NCBI GenBank assembly: GCA_015680685.1
Contig: MNCI01009594.1
Coordinates: 241,379-302,512, forward strand
Length of the DNA: 61,134 bases
Direction: 5' to 3'
DNA from: Gnetum montanum
Lineage: Eukaryota; Streptophyta; Gnetopsida; Gnetales; Gnetaceae
Shown: one piece after another, positions 11,930 through 22,560 of the stretch
Layout of the letters: every line of letters starts with the position of its first letter
How positions within the stretch are numbered: position 1 is the first letter of the stretch
Notes under the pieces: generated by a model
Database searches by the model: none
What the model was told of the DNA's origin: nothing
The model's input: only the letters and a program-made list of their open reading frames with translations
Program-made: the position numbers and the translations under genes

Positions 11930-13000
11930 TATATGTAATAAGGATTTAGATAGAAATGATTAACCTAATTGGCCAATTCATTCCCATTCATGTTTGCAAC
12001 TATGAAGGCTCAATTTCCATAGGCTTTGATGATGAAGAATGGACCTTTCTAGTTGATCAAGAACTTGTCTGCATGTTCATGAATAGTCTTAAGGACTAGG
12101 TGTCCTTTCTTAATTCTTCATTTGTTTAGGTCATGATGATGTTGTTGCCTCTAGCTCTCTTGGTATCACTTAATGTAAGTAAGCATTTTTATCTACTAAT
12201 ATTCCATCAAATCCAAGTTTATGGTATGTAGCTCCTTGGTTTACTCATTATTAATGAAGTTTAATAGGGCCACTCTGAGAGATGGAACCTAAAATTCAAG
12301 AGGCAAAACAACTTCAGATCCATAGGTTATATGGGGTTACAATAGTTGCAGATAGGTAGTTTTTTAGGCCCAAAGTATGTGGATAAGATGTGCATGCCAC
12401 TTCCATCTACTATTATTTAGCATCTATTTAAGCAAGTTTATGATGGCCTTATTGCTAGCTTTCGCTTTCCCATTGCCTTGAGGGTAGTATGGTGATGTAA
12501 AAAAATGTTTGATACCGACGTCTTGATAAAAGGTTTTTGTTTCTTGGAAACTAAATTGTGGTCCATTATTTATGACTATGATCAAATATATGCCAAAATA
12601 GGCTACTATATTGTCCAATATGAATCTATAGAGTTGTTGAGATGTTTTTTTCCTTAGGGGAATAGCTTCAACCCATTTTGTAAAGCTTTTAATTGTACTG
12701 ATGATGAAGCTATGCCCTATAGAATAATTAGGTGTTATAGGTCTAATAATGTCAAGTCCCCATCATTGAAATGGTCAATTTATCTGAGTAGTGTATAAAT
12801 TAGTTGGTGGTATAGGTATCAGGTTGTTATGCCATTGATAGGCATCACAAGTTTTAACCTTCTATAGGAAATCACTTTTCATATAGGATTAGTAATAGCC
12901 TAGTTACCTAATCTTGACAACCATGGCTCTAAGTCCTATACTTCCCTCACATACACCTTCATGAACATGTTCAAGGAATATGCCAGCTTCATTTTTACCA
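11930..13000 (-). pseudogene. Ty3/gypsy integrase remnant, Tat type (element E)
   Basis: Minus-strand integrase broken by stops and frameshifts. From the N-terminus: the zinc-binding region (HVHEGVCEGSIGLRAMVVKI, then YY, then a C..YQ motif), the core starting at WGLDII (about 12720), FTKWVEAIPL, INNGPQF (about 12560) and SPYYPQGNGKAKASNKAI (about 12440-12490), then a C-terminal segment KGHLVLKTIHEHADKFLIN and GPFFIIKAYGN (about 12000-12110). The first catalytic Asp is kept. The second reads Asn (INNG) and the Glu reads Lys (NGKAKAS), each explained by one G-to-A change in the coding strand. It would insert element cDNA into the host genome. The RNase H at 13330-13742 lies upstream, the usual Tat order. 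Confidence 0.8.
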
Positions 13001-13112
13001 AAGAACACTAACAATATGTCATCATATGACCATCGACATAATGTGTTCTCATCTACAATGACATAATGTTCTGACCTTGGTGTACAACATTATTTTGAGA
13101 AGTAGTTAGGTC

Positions 13113-13742
13113 CTATGAAGATTTTCCATGCATTAGGTAAACGTTGATATCATTATACCACTCCTTTTGACAAGAGGTGTTGAAAGAGGCTATAGAGTCA
13201 CCTTCAGTGTTCTGTGTGATGGAAATAGCATACTTCATAGTTAAGGAGGATAACTTGCTAAACACATTGGATGTAACACTTATGACTAAGGTCACACTGG
13301 CATTGGCTAATGTGTTCTTAACTTGGGTTATATGTTGGATATCAATGTTTATCAATTGTTGCATTAATTTCTTACCTAGGTCATAATAAGGTTGCAAATG
13401 TTTGACTTTACATGCATAAACCTTGGTTACTTGGTTAACGACAAGTTGCGAATCACCTTTTATCATTAGGAATTTTATTCCTTGGTCAAGAGATACTACC
13501 ATTCCTTTCATCAATCCTTCATACTCCACCATATTTTTGATACATGGGAACTCAAAATGATAGTGGAAGGATTTTATGTCACCATAAGGTGAGGTTACAA
13601 TGGCAGTAACACTAGTCCTGTGGGTAGTTGAAGCTTTGTCAAAATGCATGATTGCCTCATAGCCCTTGGGTACTTCACTAATAATGTTGATATGTTGCAT
13701 CAAAGTTACTTTTAATGATTTATTTACCACTACTCCACCCAT
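13113..13742 (-). pseudogene. Archaeal-type RNase H of Tat-like element E
   Basis: A 209-residue open minus-strand frame carrying the extra RNase H typical of Tat-lineage gypsy elements. Visible active-site positions are D35 (MHFDKAST), E73 (NMVEYEGL) and D97 (IKGDSQLVVNQV). The fourth position reads Asn instead of Asp (LANASV for the family's ADALA). This domain degrades RNA in RNA-DNA hybrids during reverse transcription. It is followed on the same strand by the integrase at 11930-13000. The reverse transcriptase that should precede it is absent, so this element is truncated on its right side. The open frame is long for such an old relic, but the lost residues show decay. Confidence 0.82.
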
Positions 13743-14399
13743 AATAGCTCTACTTATAGAAGGATGTTCTTAAGGAATGCTTAATAGTATAAGCTATTAG
13801 CATTACCACAACTATAAGATTCTTGTGGAAGCTTGGCTCTTCTTGTGATTAAAGGTTCTTATGGAACTCTTTTGTTTTTTGTTATTTTTTATTTTTTTTT
13901 GAAATATAATAACCACCTACTTCAACCATAAGGTTCTTGTGGAAGCCTATTTCATTATTTTATTTGTGGGTTCAAAATAAAATTTCCATGGTTTGCTCAC
14001 ATAGATACAAGTCTATATTTATTCCCTTGAATGCCTTTATGACCTTAGATGCCAAATGTAATATGAATTACCTTTGTTTTCACATTGATTATGCAAAGTA
14101 AGTATCTAATATAAACCTTATAATTATGAACATTGATATATATTTAGTTATTTTATCTTCTTAGCTAGAGAAACTTGAAATCAAAGGAATGTTTTTTTTT
14201 ATGAAATAATAGGATTTATTATACTAACTAGTAAAATGGAATAATTTATTTTCATTCGTTTAATGTTTATTTCTATTATCCTAAGATTTATAACTAGGTA
14301 GATTTGAGATTTCAACCTACCTATCTTATGATAAGGGGGATTTGTCATTCTCCCATGCATTCTAGAAATGATGCTACTAAATTGTTTATAATTCCAATT
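13743..14399. other. Spacer with short dispersed repeats
   Basis: No gene. At about 13826-13945 a short motif recurs three times: AAGATTCTTGTGGAAG, AAGGTTCTTATGGAAC and AAGGTTCTTGTGGAAG. Poly(T) runs occur at about 13875-13900 and 14192-14200. The rest is AT-rich. Confidence 0.45.
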
Positions 14400-14592
14400 G
14401 GTAATAGGATTTTATATTATAGAGTTTTTATTTTATTTTTTTTCACATTATCAAATAAGGTATGTGATTAGGTATTGATTAGTTATTTTCTCAATTGGAT
14501 AATTGACATCACTTAATTCTACTAACTCATCCTCCCCTATCTCCTCTATCAGATGTTGATGCTAATGTTTGAGTCTTTGTCCATTGACTAGG
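14400..14592 (-). pseudogene. C-terminal end of pol of Athila-like element D, distal piece
   Basis: Minus-strand reading starting at the insertion point gives VNGQRLKHWHQHLIEEIGE and then an acidic tail. VNGQRLK is the signature I know from the very end of pol in Athila/Tat elements. The piece continues directly, in the correct frame, from the segment at 15374-15600 on the other side of the solo LTR, so both are one reading frame interrupted by that insertion. Confidence 0.8.
14588..14592. repeat. Target-site duplication CTAGG, left
   Basis: CTAGG immediately before the TGATGAG boundary of the LTR, identical to 15374-15378 on the far side. Confidence 0.9.
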
Positions 14593-14948
14593 TGATGAGT
14601 GGCGAGGTACCCCTACACTCAACCATACGAATACGAGCGTGCACGCACAATCCGGTCCAACTTCGCAGACTAAATGCCTTAACACCACAAGAAACACTTG
14701 GGGTTAATTGTTCGTCGTCTTCCCAGGCTTTCTTGTAAATGTCACGGTGTATGGTTAAGCAAGTTTGAGATATGTGATTTTTTTGGTATTTTTCGGTTTA
14801 TCTTCTATGCTATCAGAGGAAAGGGTTGAGAAACTAAGCTAACTCTAACTAATGTCCTAAGTCTAAGTTAACTAGCGTCAGCATCCATTCCCACTTACCG
14901 GACACACCCTGAACTATGCAACTGTGGCTTACCAAACGCTAATCGTTA

Positions 14949-15321
14949 NNNNNNNNNNNNNNNNNNNNNNNNNNNNNNNNNNNNNNNNNNNNNNNNNNNN
15001 NNNNNNNNNNNNNNNNNNNNNNNNNNNNNNNNNNNNNNNNNNNNNNNNNNNNNNNNNNNNNNNNNNNNNNNNNNNNNNNNNNNNNNNNNNNNNNNNNNNN
15101 NNNNNNNNNNNNNNNNNNNNNNNNNNNNNNNNNNNNNNNNNNNNNNNNNNNNNNNNNNNNNNNNNNNNNNNNNNNNNNNNNNNNNNNNNNNNNNNNNNNN
15201 NNNNNNNNNNNNNNNNNNNNNNNNNNNNNNNNNNNNNNNNNNNNNNNNNNNNNNNNNNNNNNNNNNNNNNNNNNNNNNNNNNNNNNNNNNNNNNNNNNNN
15301 NNNNNNNNNNNNNNNNNNNNN
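14949..15321. other. Assembly gap (373 N)
   Basis: Run of N inside the solo LTR. By comparison with the LTR at 2927-3812 about 470 bp should be missing (3288-3759 there), so the gap length is probably an estimate. Confidence 0.97.
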
Positions 15322-15324
15322 CCG

Positions 15325-15346
15325 CGATATCGCGTACGCGATATCG
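15325..15346. repeat. 22 bp perfect CpG-rich palindrome in LTR
   Basis: Half-site CGATATCGCGT followed by its exact reverse complement, near the 5' end of this minus-strand LTR (upstream part). The homologous stretch of the LTR at 2927-3812 (3761-3782) has two changes, both CpG to CpA. In that LTR, related GCGATATCGC-like units are repeated just beside it (3747-3800). Confidence 0.9.
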
Positions 15347-15373
15347 TGGCACAGTGCATGTCGCGTCTCATCA

Positions 15374-15378
15374 CTAGG
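15374..15378. repeat. Target-site duplication CTAGG, right
   Basis: Exact match to 14588-14592, immediately after the CTCATCA boundary of the solo LTR. Confidence 0.9.
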
Positions 15379-15620
15379 AATGAGTTAGATAGGTCTTCAA
15401 TAGGTGTAATTAGGACACTACCATTTGTATGAGGTTGTAATACTAGATATGGATATTCCCTTTGAGGTATCAATTTTCTTGGATATTTGTGTACTCTCAT
15501 GTTATAAAGCAAGACTTTATCTCGTTCAAAAAACTTTCTTATTCACCAAATTCTTATCATACATAAACTTTCATTTATTTCTATTAATTCATTACCTTTC
15601 TTATTTTGTTGATTATTTTG
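15379..15620 (-). pseudogene. C-terminal part of pol of Athila-like element D, proximal piece
   Basis: Minus-strand reading DKVLLYNMRVHKYPRKLIP, then YLVLQPHTNGSVLITPIEDL, matches the segment after the integrase core of gypsy pol (the GDKVLL...RL..FPGKL region and the basic-residue-rich end). It continues across the solo LTR into 14592-14400. The upstream neighbour is gag rather than integrase core, so most of pol (protease, reverse transcriptase and integrase core) has been lost by an internal deletion near 15610. Confidence 0.78.
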
Positions 15621-17350
15621 ATGGGTTACACCTTGCATGACATCAGATTTTAGTCAATATTTATGTTGATCTACTAAGAAATCAATAAATTTCCAACCTT
15701 CTTTTGGTGTGACATTTAAAATATTTCCCCTACAACAAAATTCTACATTTTGTCTACAATACAGTAATAATCCTTTTATAAATATTTGGATTAGTTGATA
15801 AGCTAGAAATCCATAATTGGGATTTTTAAGACATAATCCCTTGAATCTATCAAAGGCATTTTCATAATCCTCACCTTTTGTCTATGTAAAACTCATAAGT
15901 TCTTTCCTAATAATATACAACATATCATTATAAATGAAGCATTGAATAAATGCTTTCTTAAATTCATCCCACAAAGCTATCTGGGTTCTCACAATTTGGG
16001 GCTAAAAATCAACATTATCTTTTAAAATGGATTTAAAAGCTATCATTTTTATCATATCTTCTTCTTGGGGTGCTAACATGGCTATCATGGTTTCAAATTC
16101 CCTAACATGTGTTATCAAGTCTTCATCATTAGTTTCCTCAAAGATGTGTAATAAATTAGAATTTTTAACTTCTACATTTATTTCTTGGGAAAATACTAAT
16201 GGTCCTTAAGAAATAATATGTGTTCTTTAATTTAATAAATTCCTTAAGGTTTTACCATGGTGAGCTTTCCCTATAGAAAAATTAGAGCCTGTGCTATCAA
16301 AAGAATGAGAAATTGAGCTTTGAGTGCTTATAAGAGGTCCATGATATCTCGAGAATCCAACTATAAATAGGAACTTATGATTGGAATAGGAATTAGATTA
16401 GGTATTAAAAAAGAGGTGGTTGATGTGGGAAGAGGAATTTGAAAGTTTAAGGCACTTATCGATTGAGTAGTGCCTCCTAAAGTGGCCACATGGCTTAATA
16501 TTTTGGTAATGGTAGAATATTATTCTTGCTAAATAGCAACTCTAACCAAATTTGTTAACTCCATCCATATGTTTAAGGTATCTAAGAGAGGATTGAATGC
16601 TACTAGACACAAAAACTAAGTTATTGGCTTACTTAGTTTAGAAATTTCTATTGATTATTCAACTTTAGTTTCTTCGTTTATTGCTTCTTCTATAATATGA
16701 GGCTATACAATTTTTCATAAAGCCTAAACTTGTTGAGTTAAACTTATGTGTTGGTTGGCTTAAATTTTATCAATTATCAAAGTATTATTTTGGATGAATT
16801 CTTGCCTTTCCCTAACTGATTGAGTTAACTAAAATTCTAATTCTTCTTGATTACAAATTGAGACTCTTTGATTTATAGAAGTTACGATAAGTTTAAGAGT
16901 TATCATGGCTCTAGTAGAAGTTTATGTTTCTAATTTGTCCAATTCAAGAATAAGCCTTTCTTATTCAACTTATTCTAGAATATATTATAGGTCTATTTTT
17001 ACAATGCATTTATATAACCTTTTAGTATTTCTAAAAGGTTGTATTTGAGTTTGATTCTTAGGTTTCTTATTACATGCTATTAAAAATTAATAAGCATATT
17101 TTTCCTTCACACAATCATAAGCAACTAGTCCTAGGAATTTGCAAATAGTTTTTATTGCACTTGCAATCATGGCTTTAAAGGTAGTCATCTTATATCTTTC
17201 TTCAGTCTTAAGAACTAACGAAAATGACTCTTGAAATTTCAATTGTACTTTTTCTTCAATTTATTTTTTTTAATTTTCTTTTCACCTGAAAAATAACTAA
17301 AAAAAACCATTACTAAAAAATAAAATAAAAAATTGAAAAATAAAGAAAAG
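15620..17350 (-). pseudogene. gag remnant of Athila-like element D
   Basis: The minus strand encodes a degraded capsid domain. WDEFKKAFIQCF (about 15975), an IIRKELMSF segment, GEDYENAFDRFKGL (about 15860), then GFLAYQLIQIFIKGLLLYC and TPKEGWKFIDFLVDQ (about 15690) follow the Athila/Tat gag pattern of W..F...F, then E...A..RFK.L, then the HQLI..F..GL helix. Upstream (16400-17300) the reading is AT-rich and badly broken but open in patches. The domain forms the element particle. Downstream it is joined directly to the end of pol, which is abnormal. A likely primer site and LTR boundary lie upstream at 17462-17484. Confidence 0.7.
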
Positions 17351-17461
17351 AATGCATACCTAGTTGTTGGTGAAGACTAACTAATTTAGAGGAAGAAAAA
17401 CAAAGTAACTACAAAAAAAATAAAAGCATACCAAACCCTTGATAAAGATTAAATTTTCTAG

Positions 17462-17482
17462 CCTCCTTGTCATTATGTCAAA
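17462..17482 (-). promoter_or_regulatory. Candidate primer-binding site of element D (decayed)
   Basis: The minus strand reads TTTGACATAATGACAAGGAGG, directly after a CTCATCA LTR end. The position and the final AAGGAGG agree with an eroded tRNA-Asp-type site, but the middle is poorly matched. Confidence 0.45.
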
Positions 17483-17483
17483 T

Positions 17484-18550
17484 TGATGAGCTGGCCAAAC
17501 TTTGGTTGTATATTAACTTCATTGTAGTAATTTCATCACATCTATGACCAATCTGTAAGTCAAATCCATGATAGAGTAGTTGAAAGTGAAAGAAATGTCA
17601 TGAAAAAACAAATGATTAAATTTAATTCCACACTTAGAAATATCACTCATAAGCCAAATCATATATTCTCATTCTAGCTTCTAACATAAATTTAGGAATG
17701 AAGATTTAATGATTAAGTTAATTTGAAGCCAAAATACAAGTACAATTTACAAAGACAATAAGGAAGATATCACCTAATTTGAGATGTAGCCTTGTAGTCT
17801 TCCTAATTTAGTAACCTCGACAACCTCGAAATGGACTCTAATAGTTGACAAATTGTCATAGGGTTTAACTAGCTCTTTTGATACTTCTTCAAAAACTATG
17901 AATTTCTCCAAAATAACTTTGATTTCTCAAGGCGTATGAATCCTCCATTTTTCTCTAAGCATAAGACTCTTTTTATACTTGAAGAAATAATGAATTTAGA
18001 ACAATTAATTTAGAAAAGATAATTATATAATAATATTGACATACATTGTAAAAATCAATATTAATCTATATCCCTATGACACTAAGAGATTTGGTCTTCC
18101 TACAAACATGCATCAAACTTCATTTCATCTGGAATATGCTTTAACTTCTAGTATTATGGCCTTGCAACTTTGACGTGGATTAATGACTCTCTTTGACTAC
18201 CTTTGATCATGTTGAAGTTAGATGAATTATTAATTTGAATTGGCTTTTGAGGGTATCAATCTTGGCCACGTCTATGATATAGTTCAATAAGTCTAGTATC
18301 GATTTCTACCGATCTTCATAATCTAACTCAATATCCCTAAACACTTAGCCTTCACATCTTCTTATCTAGAAATATCAAAGTATGTCATGATGTTGATGAT
18401 GATTGATTTCCAAAACCTATCAAATTCCATCATGACCACTATATCCTATGATAGCATAGCTTTGAAAAGAGTATTAGTACTTACCACATACCACCAAGGA
18501 AAGTGGTGTACTTCAAGAAGTGAAGATTCTAAAAAATAAAATTTTAAACA
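17484..18550 (-). mobile_element. Candidate 5' LTR of element D (outer end not determined)
   Basis: The inner boundary TGATGAG at 17484 matches the terminal heptamer of the two Athila-type LTRs in the window. A TATA-like sequence (minus strand TATAAAAAGAG, near 17970) lies inside. The rest is AT-rich and non-coding. I could not find the outer end, so the right coordinate is a placeholder. Confidence 0.4.
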
Positions 18551-19270
18551 ATTTGATTAATAATTAAAGACAATTATAAGGTTTATTAGTCCCTTTGATG
18601 AAGCTCCTGATTTTCTCCCTTGAAACCTTTGAGTATTAATCACTCCTTTTCTTAATCAAAGATACTTGAAAAATCCTTTTCTTATTGATTTATACTTCAC
18701 TAGACCTTTCATGTTTCTTCTTTCCTTCATGGCTAGAAGATAATCTCTCAATTTTCCTCAAAATATTTTTCAAGTTCCTCTTTAATTTCTTCATATTTCT
18801 TCTTCTTAAAGTTTTTACAAAATCTTGGTGCTTGTAGACCTTTACTTTTGAAAGAACTTCTTCAATATTAGCCACAAATCCTTAAAGAAGTCTTTGAACC
18901 CTTTAAGCTCTTCTTCAAGCTCTTGATTTATCTTAGTCTTATGAGCCATACCTTTCATAGGTCTAAAAATAAAATCTAAAGCAAAAGGAATGATATCCAA
19001 AAGCAAATGTATAAATATCCTTAAAAACATTCCTTTCAATCAAATAAAAACACTAAGCTTCAAAATAAAAGTGTGAATTTGAAGCACTTCACTTCAAACC
19101 CTAACATTTTAAACAAATTAGTTCTAAAAAATCATTAAAGAGACCTAATCTTATAATATCAAAGTAATCTTTACCAATATTACATTCTCCAAATGCTAAG
19201 TGGTTATAAAGCTTCAAAATTCTTTAAAAGGTTATTAAAGATCAACAATTTAAGTGTGAAAACCTCCATA
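18551..19270 (-). other. Possible internal region of an LTR element, no domain recognised
   Basis: Two short minus-strand open frames (19039-18842 and 18875-18690) are lysine/glutamate-rich with possible coiled coil (ELEEELKGFKDFFKDLW, LKRNLKNILRKIERL). They lie inside the candidate element whose primer site is at 19271-19289. They could be gag remnants, but there is no capsid or zinc-knuckle pattern to prove it. Confidence 0.3.
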
Positions 19271-19289
19271 CCAATTACTTTGATACTAA
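19271..19289 (-). promoter_or_regulatory. Candidate initiator-Met primer-binding site
   Basis: The minus strand reads TTAGTATCAAAGTAATTGG, close to the TGGTATCAGAGC primer site of Copia and some gypsy elements, and is followed on the plus strand by a TGATG LTR boundary. Confidence 0.55.
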
Positions 19290-19291
19290 TT

Positions 19292-20263
19292 TGATGTGAA
19301 GCTTATCTCAATGGACCTCCAAAAGAAGCCATTCCATGAGTTTCCTAAGCCAATTAAGCTTACCAAAAAAAGGAAACACAAAGAAATTGAGAAAATTGTT
19401 TCTTTATATAGATAAATCTTTAAATGGAGATAAATACATCAATATTGAGAAGCCAAGCTTAATTTTCAATTCGTCAAAGGATCTTAGAGGTTGCACATGC
19501 CCCCTTTGAATCCTCAACTTCTCACCATGGAGACAAATCTCAACATAAGAAACTTATAAGAGATTCTTTCAACCTCCCTAAAGTGCTCTCCCTTGACTCT
19601 CACTTAAATCCTCTTGTACAAGCTCTCAAGAGACAAGCCCTCTATTATGACTAGCCTCCTTCCTTGAGACTAACCTTCTTTCTTCTGATTAGCTTGTTTA
19701 ACCTAAAGCCTTGGACTCCTATTATAGTTCTTAGTGTGGCCTTTCATCTTTCCTTACATCTTAAAATTCAAATTAATTTCCATTTCTCATCTAAGAATTC
19801 TTGGCCATGTGGGAGACATCCCAACCTAAAATAGCTAGATCTCAGATGGGATATCTTAGAATTGAAGGGGAAAATTTGTACTTGAGAAAGATGTATTTGA
19901 TCCAAGTGAGACATATTGCTAAAGAATTAGACATCTTGGAGTTGGTTGCAATATCTTGATCATGAATGAGAAATCTTGGATGTAGTTGAGACATCTAACA
20001 AAAGGTTAAAGACATCCCACCTATCAAGGTCAAAAAAAAAGATTCCTTTTTTAAGATTTAGAACCTCTAGACACCATCAAACAAGTCTCCATTAATAGTA
20101 GAAGCCCCTAAACAAATCAAAATAGACTTAAAACACCTTCAAACATGTTATAACACCATAGAATCATCCTCAGCAAGGTCAATACAAGAAGACACATAAA
20201 AATAGGACTCCCATATCCAAAATACACTGGGAATTACTTAAGAGTTAGGTGATGTCCTCATCA
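19292..20263 (-). mobile_element. Candidate LTR with inverted TGATG...CATCA ends
   Basis: A 972 bp segment starting TGATGTGAAGC next to a primer-like site and ending GATGTCCTCATCA. Inside, at 19808-20015, a short motif related to AGACATCT/GAGACATC recurs about seven times at 20-40 bp spacing, as in the Copia LTRs at 5626-6789 and 26855-27915. The boundaries are inferred from the end motifs only; no second LTR was found. Confidence 0.5.
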
Positions 20264-20539
20264 TTTTCTTTCTTTACTTCTTGTTTTATGAAGTAGTAAT
20301 TTATGTCAACATTCTTTGAATTTTTTGGATAACATGTTCATTGGAATGTTATACAACTAAATTATTATCGCTAGACAAATTAATTTATAAGTTAAACATG
20401 AAATCCAAGGTGTATCATTAATTTTTGAAGACAAAGAATGTGTTGGGTGTCGTTACCCATGATAATAAATTTTTCTTCACAAATAAAAGGATTGATTGAT
20501 GTTTGTTTGTGAGATTTTCAATAGATGGGATTTCTTCTA

Positions 20540-21240
20540 TTAAATATTATGGTTCCTAAATTCAATAACAACATAACCAAAGATAAAATAGAACTGATAA
20601 TTCAAGGTCAAAAAGTTCCTCATTGCAAACAATTCTGCTATCTAAGATCAATCCTTCAATTACATGATGAAATTGATCAAGATATAAGAAAATGAATTGA
20701 GGTAGGATGTTCAAAATAGAGACAGGATAATGGTATTCTATGTAATAAAAGAATAATAATAAAACTAAAGGAAACCTTTTACTAGATAGTAATCAAGTCC
20801 ACTATCTTATATGCTTCTAAATCTTGGACAATATAAAATAAGCATGAACAACACATCAATATCATAGAAATGCAAATGCTAAGATGGATATTAAATATTA
20901 TTAAAAGAGATAAACCATATAATATATATATTAGAGAAAAGCTAGGAATGAGTTTTTATTTCACATAAGTTACAAGAATGATAGGTTAGATGATTTGGGC
21001 ATATGCAAAGAAGATCAAACAATGGGCTTATAGAAAAAGATTACTACAGTACTATTCTAGGAAAGAAAGTAAAAGGAATACTAAAAACATGTGGAAAGAA
21101 AAAATTGAATATAATTTTAAGAAACTATAAACAAACAAATATTTGAATCTTCATATGAGAAAATGGTAAAAAGAAACACATTTAGCTAATCAAATTTTGT
21201 TGTGACAAGGCTAGGATGATGATGATGATGGTGATTGTCT
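20540..21240 (+). pseudogene. LINE (L1-like) reverse transcriptase 3' end
   Basis: The plus strand encodes a broken C-terminal part of a plant L1-type ORF2. Landmarks in order: VPHCKQFCYLRSILQ (family pattern F.YLGS.I), EIDQDIRK, KLKETFY, LYASKSWTI (family LYG.ECW), INIIEMQMLRW (family EMRMLRWM), RDKPYNIYIREKLG, then the WFGHVKRR-like stretch decayed to WAYAKKI. A GATGATGATGATG tail lies at 21218-21231. It ends just where the Copia element begins on the other strand, so the two elements abut. Only the 3' part is present, as is usual for 5'-truncated LINE insertions. Stops and frameshifts are present. Confidence 0.82.
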
Positions 21241-22560
21241 CCTCCTCAATTAACGTTTTCTTAGGAATGAAATTTTTCATCTTCTTTTTCATAACATAAT
21301 CCTTATCTAGTTGTATCGTTTACATATTTCAAAAAATGGATTAGGAGTTTTATATGGTATTCTCTTAGTTTTTGCATGAAATGTAATAGAACTAATGGGA
21401 AAAATTCTAGATATGGCTTGGTTTGGCAAAGACGTATGAGTGTTCCTATCATACTTCTAGAAATATTTTCATCCACAAGAGGAGTTTTTTCTTTGCTCTT
21501 AAGTTTGATGTTATGAGAAATTAGAGAATTTCCTAATACTTCTTTTATCAAGTTGTATTTTTTCTTGTATGGATTCAGCATACTTACGTTAGTGAACATT
21601 GATATCATCCTTGTTTAACTTGGATGCCAAAGAATTATTTTAATTCTTATGTCTAATATGAAATATTCTAATATCTTATCATTGATTTTAGTAAATTATA
21701 GATCATCAATATAAAGAGATATTATAATGAAGTCATACTTATCATGCTTGTAATATAAGATTGGTTTAAACATGCATTATGAGTAGCTTTTCTTTAGAAG
21801 AAAATCATTAATTCAATTAAGTCATGCTTAGGAGATTTTTTTAATACATATATAGCCTTGCTAAGTTTGCACTCTTTAAATTCTTTCACTTTAATTTTAT
21901 ATACTTCAAGTTGTTATAGGTAAACTTTTTTACTTATATTTCCATTAAGGAAGGTTGCATGTACATCCATTTGATGTAATTTTAAGTTCTGATTAGCTAG
22001 TATGAAAATAATAAGCTTTATAATTTCAAACCTTGTCATTGAAGTAATTATTTCTTCATAGTTAATGGATTTCTTGTCTCTAAATCCTCTTGTAACAAGT
22101 CTTGCTTTGTGTTTATAAATTTCTATTTTTTCATTATATTTTTTTTGTAGAGCCAATTGGCATCAGTTATATTCTTTTCTTTATGTTTATACACTAGTTT
22201 CTAAGTCTCGTTGTTTATGACGATTTCATGCTCCTTGTCAATGGCTTCCTTCGATTCTTTGATCTTTAATAGTTCTTGTATGTTAGTTAGCTCTTGATTG
22301 AGATAAGCAAGATTTCTGAATGAATTAGATTTGGTTATCCTTCTCTCAAAAAGTGTATCTAGCATTTGATTTTGAGGAGGTATCTTTGAGTCTACGGATT
22401 AGGGTTATTTTGAATCTTTTATTTTTCATTATTTTACTAAAGCTCATCTATGCCAAATTATTATCCAATGAGTATCATTTGTGTTCATTTGAATCATAGC
22501 ATTTATATTCACTTGTTTTTTTATCATAGCCAAGAAATATGCATTTTTCTTCTTTATTGT
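21241..22560 (-). pseudogene. Copia reverse transcriptase remnant (element F)
   Basis: Minus-strand Copia reverse transcriptase in pieces. 22156-21914 reads HKARLVTRGFRDKKSINYEE, then NLKLHQMDVHATFLNGNISK, matching the family's KARLVARGF and QMDV..AFLNG motifs with the first catalytic Asp present. 21608-21303 reads KEKTPLVDENISRSMIGTLI, then an RYLK-like end, matching the YR..IGSL....RPD region. The YVDD box between them was not clearly seen. The RNase H part that should follow to the left is missing, replaced by the LINE fragment. It would copy element RNA into cDNA. Clearly dead. Confidence 0.82.

Larger units (their letters stand above)
14593..15373 (-). mobile_element. Solo LTR, Athila/Tat type (same family as 2927-3812)
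   Basis: Starts TGATGAGTGGCGAGGTACCC and ends GCGTCTCATCA, matching both ends of the LTR at 2927-3812, in the same orientation. A perfect 5 bp target-site duplication (CTAGG) flanks it. No primer site, gag or pol of its own adjoins it, so it is a solo LTR unless the 373 bp gap inside hides a whole element. It keeps more CpG than its relative, which suggests a younger insertion. It sits inside the last part of pol of element D. Confidence 0.88.

Noticed and set aside
14924-15512. Three open frames of 137-188 codons
   Set aside because: They run through the 373 N gap; the visible ends are LTR and pol-tail sequence. No real coding evidence.
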